The notes under the pieces: model-generated
What the model saw: only the letters and a program-made list of their open reading frames with translations
Told to the model about the DNA's origin: nothing
Database searches by the model: none
NCBI RefSeq assembly: GCF_007673235.1
Contig: NZ_VDZH01000002.1
Location: forward strand, 699,652 to 763,651
Length of the DNA stretch: 64,000 bases
Reading direction: 5' to 3'
Source: Curtobacterium pusillum
Lineage (GTDB): Bacteria > Actinomycetota > Actinomycetes > Actinomycetales > Microbacteriaceae
Program-made: the position numbers and the translations under genes
Part shown: positions 59,366 through 64,000 of the stretch, in pieces
How the letters are laid out: each line of letters begins with the position of its first letter
Numbering within the stretch: position 1 is the first letter of the stretch

Positions 59366-60778
59366 ATGGACGACGAACAGATCCCGAGGCCACGGCCGGT
59401 CATCGCCGTCGTCGGGGCGCTCGTCGGGGTGCTCGGCCCGGTCCTCGTCGGTGCCGGTGTCGTCGCGCTCACGTGGTGGCGACTCGGCCCGGTCACGCGC
59501 ACCACGGTCTGGGCGGAGGACGGCGGCATCTTCCTGCGCGAGCGTGTGGCGCTCGGACCCGTCGACTCGCTCCTGCACCCCTACGCCGGGTACCTGCACC
59601 TCGTCCCGCGGCTGCTCGTGGACCTCGGGTGGGCGATGCCGATCGAGGACTACGCCCGCGTGCTGTCACTGGGGGCGTGCACCGTGGTCGGTGTCGTCGC
59701 AGCAGCGGTCTTCGTCCTGGCGCGCGACGTCGTGCCGTCGTGGCCGTTCCGGCTCGTGCTCGCGGCGGTCCCCGCGATCCTGCCGCTCGCGCCGTACGAG
59801 ATCGCCGGCAACGCCGCCAACCTGCACTGGTTCCTGCTCTTCGCTGCGCCGTGGTGCTTCGCGTACCGTGCCCGGACCTGGTGGGGGAGTGCCGCCGTGG
59901 CGGTCCTGGCCGGGTTCGTGGTGCTCTCCGAGTTGCAGACGGTGTTCTTCCTGCCGCTCCTGCTGCTCGCGTGGTTCCCGCTGCGTGACGCATCGGGCGC
60001 ACGAGCCTGGCCGCGCGCGCTCCCGGTGACCGTGGTCGCGCTCCTCGGCGCCGTCGCGCAGGTGACCACTGCCCTGACCGACCACCGGGAGTCGCGTCCG
60101 GGGTCGCCCGCGTTCGCGGACGTCGTCGCCGGGTGGGTCCTCCAGCCGTTCGCCGGCGCGTGGGACGCCGACGTGCGGGCCGCGGTCCGGTTCGTCGTCG
60201 CGCACGGCTGGGCCGGTGTCCTGGTGCCGTTGGCGCTGCTCGTGCTCGTGGTCGCCGCGGCGGTCCTGGTCGGACGGTGGCGGGCCCGGTGGACGATCGT
60301 CGCGCTGGCGCTCGGGTCGGGCGGTGTCTGGTGGGCCGCGCTCCTCGCGAACGGCGGAGCCACCCTGGACTGGTCGCACCCGGTCGCGGCGCTCGAGGCC
60401 GTGCCGCCGCTGCGCTACGCGGCGGCGTCCGGTCTGCTGCTCGTCGCGGCGGCGGTCGTCTCGGCGGGCGTCCTCGTCGGCTGGCGGACGCCCGTTGCGC
60501 CCGCGACGGGGCGGCGGGGACGGACTGGAGGCGCGGCTCGCCTCGTCGGGGCGGTGGCCGGTTGGTGCGTGGTCGCCCTGGTGGTCGCCGCGGCGGTGGG
60601 CAACGCGGCGCCCGGTGACACACGACGGAGCGGCGGGCCGGTCTGGGCGGGGGAGATCCCGGCGGCCGTGACGGCGTGCGACGGCGATCCCGCGAAGGTC
60701 GTCCCGGTGCGGACCGCCCTGTGGGCCGCGGACGTGCCGTGCAGCAGGCTCCTCAGCAACGGATTCTTCAGCGGCTGA
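59366..60778 (+). CDS. multi-spanning membrane protein, possible GT-C glycosyltransferase
   Basis: A 470-residue protein with about ten hydrophobic segments and no firm family. After the first segment comes VWAEDGGIFL with E51-D52, an acidic pair in the first outer loop as in GT-C enzymes. The next loop has HPYAGYLHLVPRLL. A short outer C-terminal tail holds two cysteines (TACDG ... VPCSRLLSNGFFSG). It sits between two O-antigen-ligase-like genes and converges with the second, overlapping it by 11 bp. A half-copy of the dispersed repeat (60522-60536) encodes RTGGAARL in a cytoplasmic or outer loop. Sugar transfer is inference. Confidence 0.65.
   Translation: MDDEQIPRPRPVIAVVGALVGVLGPVLVGAGVVALTWWRLGPVTRTTVWAEDGGIFLRERVALGPVDSLLHPYAGYLHLVPRLLVDLGWAMPIEDYARVLSLGACTVVGVVAAAVFVLARDVVPSWPFRLVLAAVPAILPLAPYEIAGNAANLHWFLLFAAPWCFAYRARTWWGSAAVAVLAGFVVLSELQTVFFLPLLLLAWFPLRDASGARAWPRALPVTVVALLGAVAQVTTALTDHRESRPGSPAFADVVAGWVLQPFAGAWDADVRAAVRFVVAHGWAGVLVPLALLVLVVAAAVLVGRWRARWTIVALALGSGGVWWAALLANGGATLDWSHPVAALEAVPPLRYAAASGLLLVAAAVVSAGVLVGWRTPVAPATGRRGRTGGAARLVGAVAGWCVVALVVAAAVGNAAPGDTRRSGGPVWAGEIPAAVTACDGDPAKVVPVRTALWAADVPCSRLLSNGFFSG
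60522..60536 (+). repeat. half-copy of the GGACTGGAGGCGCGG element inside a membrane-protein gene
   Basis: GGACTGGAGGCGCGG, 15 bases identical to the copy at 19399-19413, inside a loop-coding stretch. Confidence 0.6.
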
Positions 60779-62174
60779 CGGCCCGGCGGAACTCGCGCTT
60801 GGCGGGCGGGGTGCGCGGGCCGTCACCGGTGGAGCGGGGTTCCTCGCCGACGAGCACGATGCGGGTCTTGATCGCGATGAGCGCGAAGAGCACCCAGTTG
60901 CCCTGGTAGAGCAGGCGGGACTCGGCGACGGACTGCACGAGCAGTGCCACGACGACGAGGAGCGGCAGCAGCGACACCGGGTCGAACGGCCGCGGCGACA
61001 GGGTCTGGTCGTACCCGATCCGCGTCGCGGACGACCACGAGCGGTTCAGGGTCGTGACGACGTACAGCGCGAAGAGGAGCAGGCCGATGATCCCGGTCTG
61101 CATCCACACGTCGAGGTACGCGTCGTGCGCCTGCAGGTAGGTCACGCCCTTGCGGTGCGCGAGGTCGGCGAGGGTCGGGATGTCCGGCCACCAGTACCCG
61201 ATCCAGCCCCACCCGACGACGGGGTGCTGGTCGACCAGGCCGAGGACCCGCTGCCAGATCTCGCCGCGACCGGTCGCGTCCGCGCCCTTGCCGAGCAGCT
61301 CCGACACGGTGCCCCGGGCCAGGAACCCGACCACGGCGACGACCACGGCGGCCACGAGCACGACGAGGTACCGCGGTGTCCGACGTTCGGTCGGCACCCG
61401 GCGGATCCAGAGCGCGACGACCAGGGCCACCACGACCACGAGCGCGGCGGCGAGCACGGTCGACGAGCGGGTCAGCAGCAGCACGGCGACGGCCACGACG
61501 AGCCACCCGATGGTCCGGTTCCGACCCATCCGTCCCTCGGCGAACTGCACGGCGACGGCGATCGCTGCGAGCAACGCCACCATCGCGAGGAGGTTGGCGT
61601 TGCCGGGCAGCCCCTGGATGCGCCCGCCGGTGAAGAGCTCGGCGCGGGAGAAGTAGAACGCGTCGGGGATCTTCGCGTCGCCGTAGTGGGTCCAGATCGG
61701 GGCGATCGGGTGTCGGACCACCACGGCGACGAACGCCTCGAACACGAGCGACAGCATGAGGACCCAGCGCATCGCGAGGCTGACGGCGTCGAGGATGCGG
61801 CGCCACGTCAACGTCGAGGCGATGGCGAACGCGATCGCGGCGCAGATGACCTGGACGGTGATGCTCGCGATCGTGGCCGGCCGCCAGTGCGACCAGACGA
61901 CTGACAGCAGGCACCACGCGAGGAAGAACCACAGCGAGCGGGGCGTCCGCACGATCGGCGGACGGGCGCGCACGAGCACCGAGATGCCCCAGGCCGCGAC
62001 CGCGGCCCAGAGGATGCCGGCACCGACCCAGGTGAGCGTGTTCGGCACGGCGTCGCCGGCGAACAGGACGAACAGCACGGTCGCCCCGAGTGCGAACGCC
62101 TCGCGCTCGGGAACGGTCCCGCGTGCCAGCGGCCAGGAGTTCGTCACGGAGTCAGGGTACGTGTTCACCGGCAC
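60768..62174 (-). CDS. O-antigen ligase/polymerase-like membrane protein
   Basis: A 468-residue protein with about eleven to twelve hydrophobic segments. The outer loop near residue 310-370 contains GRGEIWQRVLGLVDQHPVVGWGWIGYWWPD and then HDAYLDVWMQTGIIGLLLF, the Wzy_C/WaaL pattern. It is paired with the similar protein at 57973-59274. GTG start placed 3 bp after the stop of the acyltransferase gene, suggesting one transcript. Two further in-frame GTG codons nearby (62168, 62150) are possible starts. Basic C-terminal tail. Confidence 0.82.
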   Translation of the reverse strand: MPVNTYPDSVTNSWPLARGTVPEREAFALGATVLFVLFAGDAVPNTLTWVGAGILWAAVAAWGISVLVRARPPIVRTPRSLWFFLAWCLLSVVWSHWRPATIASITVQVICAAIAFAIASTLTWRRILDAVSLAMRWVLMLSLVFEAFVAVVVRHPIAPIWTHYGDAKIPDAFYFSRAELFTGGRIQGLPGNANLLAMVALLAAIAVAVQFAEGRMGRNRTIGWLVVAVAVLLLTRSSTVLAAALVVVVALVVALWIRRVPTERRTPRYLVVLVAAVVVAVVGFLARGTVSELLGKGADATGRGEIWQRVLGLVDQHPVVGWGWIGYWWPDIPTLADLAHRKGVTYLQAHDAYLDVWMQTGIIGLLLFALYVVTTLNRSWSSATRIGYDQTLSPRPFDPVSLLPLLVVVALLVQSVAESRLLYQGNWVLFALIAIKTRIVLVGEEPRSTGDGPRTPPAKREFRRAVSR

Positions 62175-62177
62175 GAC

Positions 62178-64000
62178 CTACTTCCCGAACGCGCGGAGGG
62201 CCCCCGCGATCTCGTCGCCGAGGTAGGGCGAGAGGGTCTTCGCGAACGTGTTCGTCAGGTGCGTCGGATCCCGGTGCACGAGGACACCGCCGATCACGGC
62301 CGGACAGACCGTGGCGGTGCAGTAGTAGTCCGTGAGGTCGATCGTCCGGACCTTGCCCGGCAGACGGGCGGCTGCCTGCTCGGAGCCGTCGAACAGCCGC
62401 AGCGCGTTCGCCCGACTCGAGTCGCATCCGCTCGTCGTCGCACCGGACATCTGCCCGACGCACGCGACGACGTCCGGCCGTGCCGTCGGGTTGTCGCGGA
62501 GCGCGATGATCGGGATGCCCACGTCGGCCGCCGATCGCCAGGCATCCACGAGCCCGTCGACGACGGTGTCGTCGTTCGACTTGCCGGCGGGCGGGATCAC
62601 CGCGCCGTTCCCGGTGGAGTGCGTCACGACGACGCCGTCGAGGTCGGAGTGCGACCGCAGGTACGCCATCGCGTTCTGCTTCCAGCCGTTGCAGTCCGCG
62701 ACCTGCTCCGCCGACCCTGCCTTCTGGACGGCGGTGGTCAGGTAGCAGCTCTGGTGTCCGGCGACGTCGATCCGCCAGTTCTCCGCCTCGGCGATCCGTT
62801 CGTAGGTGTCGACGAGCACGTTGTTGTGCGAGTCCCCGATCGCGATCAGGTGCTTCGTGTACCCGGTCTTCGGGCCGAGTGCGCACACGTTGAACGCGTC
62901 GGAGTCGTTCGACCAGCACGCGGCCCGGTTCGCGTCGTCGTCGAGCGCGTTCGCGGCGGACGGCACGCGGACGTCGGTCAGGGCCGGGTTGACGCACGGG
63001 TCGCTCGAGGAGATCAGTGCCGCCGCGCCGAAGCACCGCACGTCGCCGCGGCCGAGCTGCTTCGCGAACTCCGCCGCCTGGACCTGCTGCACGTGCAGCG
63101 CGGTGAGCGAGGCGACCCCGAGTGCCACGACGACGACGGTACTCAGCGCGCCGTAGAGCGCCACACGGCGCGGTCGGAGCGCCTTGACCCAGCGGGAGAA
63201 CCGGAGCGGCTCCTCGATGCACAGCGTCGTGATCGAGGCGACGACGACGGCGCCGACGAGGATCGCGACCTTGTCCTTCGTCGTGAGCTCGTGCCGCAGG
63301 ACGATGGGCACGATCACGACGGCGGGCCAGTGCCAGAGGTACACCGCGTAGGAGATGCGACCGAGGAAGCCGATCGGTGCGAACCTCCCGATCCGCTGGA
63401 GCCCGGACCGTCCACCGAACAGGACGACCAAGGTCGCGGAGACGACCGGGAGCGCGGCGGCGCTGCCGGGGAACGGCGTCGCCGCGGTGATCACGACCAG
63501 CGAGAGCACGAGTCCCGCTGCCCCGACCCAGGCACCCACCACCCGCACGACGCGGGCCGGCAGGGTCCGGGGGGCCGCCAGCGGGACGGTCGCCGCCAGA
63601 CCGCCGAGCGCGAACTCCCACGCCCGGGTGGCCGTCGAGAAGTAGGCGATGCCGGAGGCCGTCTGCGTCTGGACGATGCTCCACGCGAACGAGAGCACGA
63701 CGACGGCCCCGAGCACGATCCGCACGACGGTGACGGCGGACGTCCCGCGGCGGAGGGACCGTCGGACGAGCCAGAGGGCGGCGAGCAACAGCAGCGGCAG
63801 CGCGATGTAGAACTGCTCCTCGACCGACAACGACCAGAAGTGCTGGAACGGCGACGCCTGGTTGCCCTGGGCGAGGTAGTCCACCGAGTCGGCGGCGAGC
63901 TGCCAGTTCTGCACGTACACGGTCGACGCGATGAGCTCCCGGCCGTACTGCCCCCAGAGGGCGCTCGGGACCCAGAGGAGCACGGCGGTGCCCGTCGCGA
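62178..64000 (-). CDS. OafA-type acyltransferase with SGNH domain, N-terminus missing
   Basis: At least 606 residues of an Acyltransferase_3/SGNH fusion; the start lies beyond the window. The membrane part shows HFWSLSVEEQFYIALPLLLLAAL and GFLGRISYAVYLWHWP, both hallmarks of OafA/YrhL. The outer C-terminal domain has the SGNH nucleophile in IAIGDSHNN and the Asp-His pair in HRDPTHLTNTF, plus several cysteines. It moves acyl (often acetyl) groups from inside onto sugars outside, so it probably O-acetylates the envelope polysaccharide. Followed 3 bp later by the O-antigen-ligase-like gene. Confidence 0.9.
   Translation of the reverse strand, partial: ATGTAVLLWVPSALWGQYGRELIASTVYVQNWQLAADSVDYLAQGNQASPFQHFWSLSVEEQFYIALPLLLLAALWLVRRSLRRGTSAVTVVRIVLGAVVVLSFAWSIVQTQTASGIAYFSTATRAWEFALGGLAATVPLAAPRTLPARVVRVVGAWVGAAGLVLSLVVITAATPFPGSAAALPVVSATLVVLFGGRSGLQRIGRFAPIGFLGRISYAVYLWHWPAVVIVPIVLRHELTTKDKVAILVGAVVVASITTLCIEEPLRFSRWVKALRPRRVALYGALSTVVVVALGVASLTALHVQQVQAAEFAKQLGRGDVRCFGAAALISSSDPCVNPALTDVRVPSAANALDDDANRAACWSNDSDAFNVCALGPKTGYTKHLIAIGDSHNNVLVDTYERIAEAENWRIDVAGHQSCYLTTAVQKAGSAEQVADCNGWKQNAMAYLRSHSDLDGVVVTHSTGNGAVIPPAGKSNDDTVVDGLVDAWRSAADVGIPIIALRDNPTARPDVVACVGQMSGATTSGCDSSRANALRLFDGSEQAAARLPGKVRTIDLTDYYCTATVCPAVIGGVLVHRDPTHLTNTFAKTLSPYLGDEIAGALRAFGK

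Noticed and set aside
1..64000. Prophage, plasmid or integrative element
   Set aside because: No integrase, phage structural, replication or conjugation genes were seen, and the gene order follows a chromosomal housekeeping block.

Overview
The window is about 64 kb of very GC-rich DNA, with G or C at most third codon positions and many GTG starts. Gene content and order point to a Gram-positive actinobacterium of the family Microbacteriaceae, most like Curtobacterium. That is a judgement from recalled gene neighbourhoods, not a database search. The block acyl-CoA carboxylase alpha / maf ... epsilon / beta / birA / PH-domain protein / GtrA / purK / purE follows the order known from Mycobacterium tuberculosis (accA3-maf-accE5-accD5-birA ... 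purK-purE).

Region 1 (1-10.9 kb) is a nucleoside uptake and salvage cluster read in one direction. It holds a BMP-family binding lipoprotein (partial), a fused two-domain ABC ATPase, two permeases, cytidine deaminase, thymidine phosphorylase, adenosine deaminase, an orphan PTS IIA/IIB pair, purine nucleoside phosphorylase and a phosphosugar mutase. Nucleosides are imported, deaminated and phosphorolysed, and the pentose-1-phosphate is probably passed on by the mutase.

Region 2 (11-24 kb) holds an AbiEi-like/nuclease-like gene bracketed by two copies of a nested palindrome, then the acyl-CoA carboxylase genes, maf, a TRAM-domain RNA methyltransferase, a LuxR-type response regulator with a histidine kinase and a degenerate kinase-like partner, birA and a PH-domain membrane protein.

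Region 3 (23.3-64 kb) is largely a cell-envelope polysaccharide region. It includes UDP-glucose dehydrogenase, the four dTDP-rhamnose genes (rfbB/rfbD on one strand, rfbC/rfbA on the other), at least nine glycosyltransferases, a Wzm/Wzt ABC exporter, two O-antigen-ligase-like proteins, an OafA-like acyltransferase cut by the window end, and several multi-spanning GT-C-like proteins. A GtrA protein, a polyprenyl-phosphate glycosyltransferase and a YfhO protein together match the known three-component envelope glycosylation machinery. purK and purE are embedded here, separated by a secreted GH6 glycosidase and a glycosyltransferase. A lipoprotein and a large repeat-bearing secreted protein sit at 49.8-52.8 kb.

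Two signals run across the whole window. One is a family of dispersed palindromes built on GGACTGGAGGCGCGG / GGACGGGAGGCACGG, mostly between convergent genes but also as half-sites inside at least five reading frames. The other is a TANNNT box placed 6-7 nt before many start codons, which implies leaderless mRNAs. No tRNA, rRNA, CRISPR array, prophage or transposase was seen.
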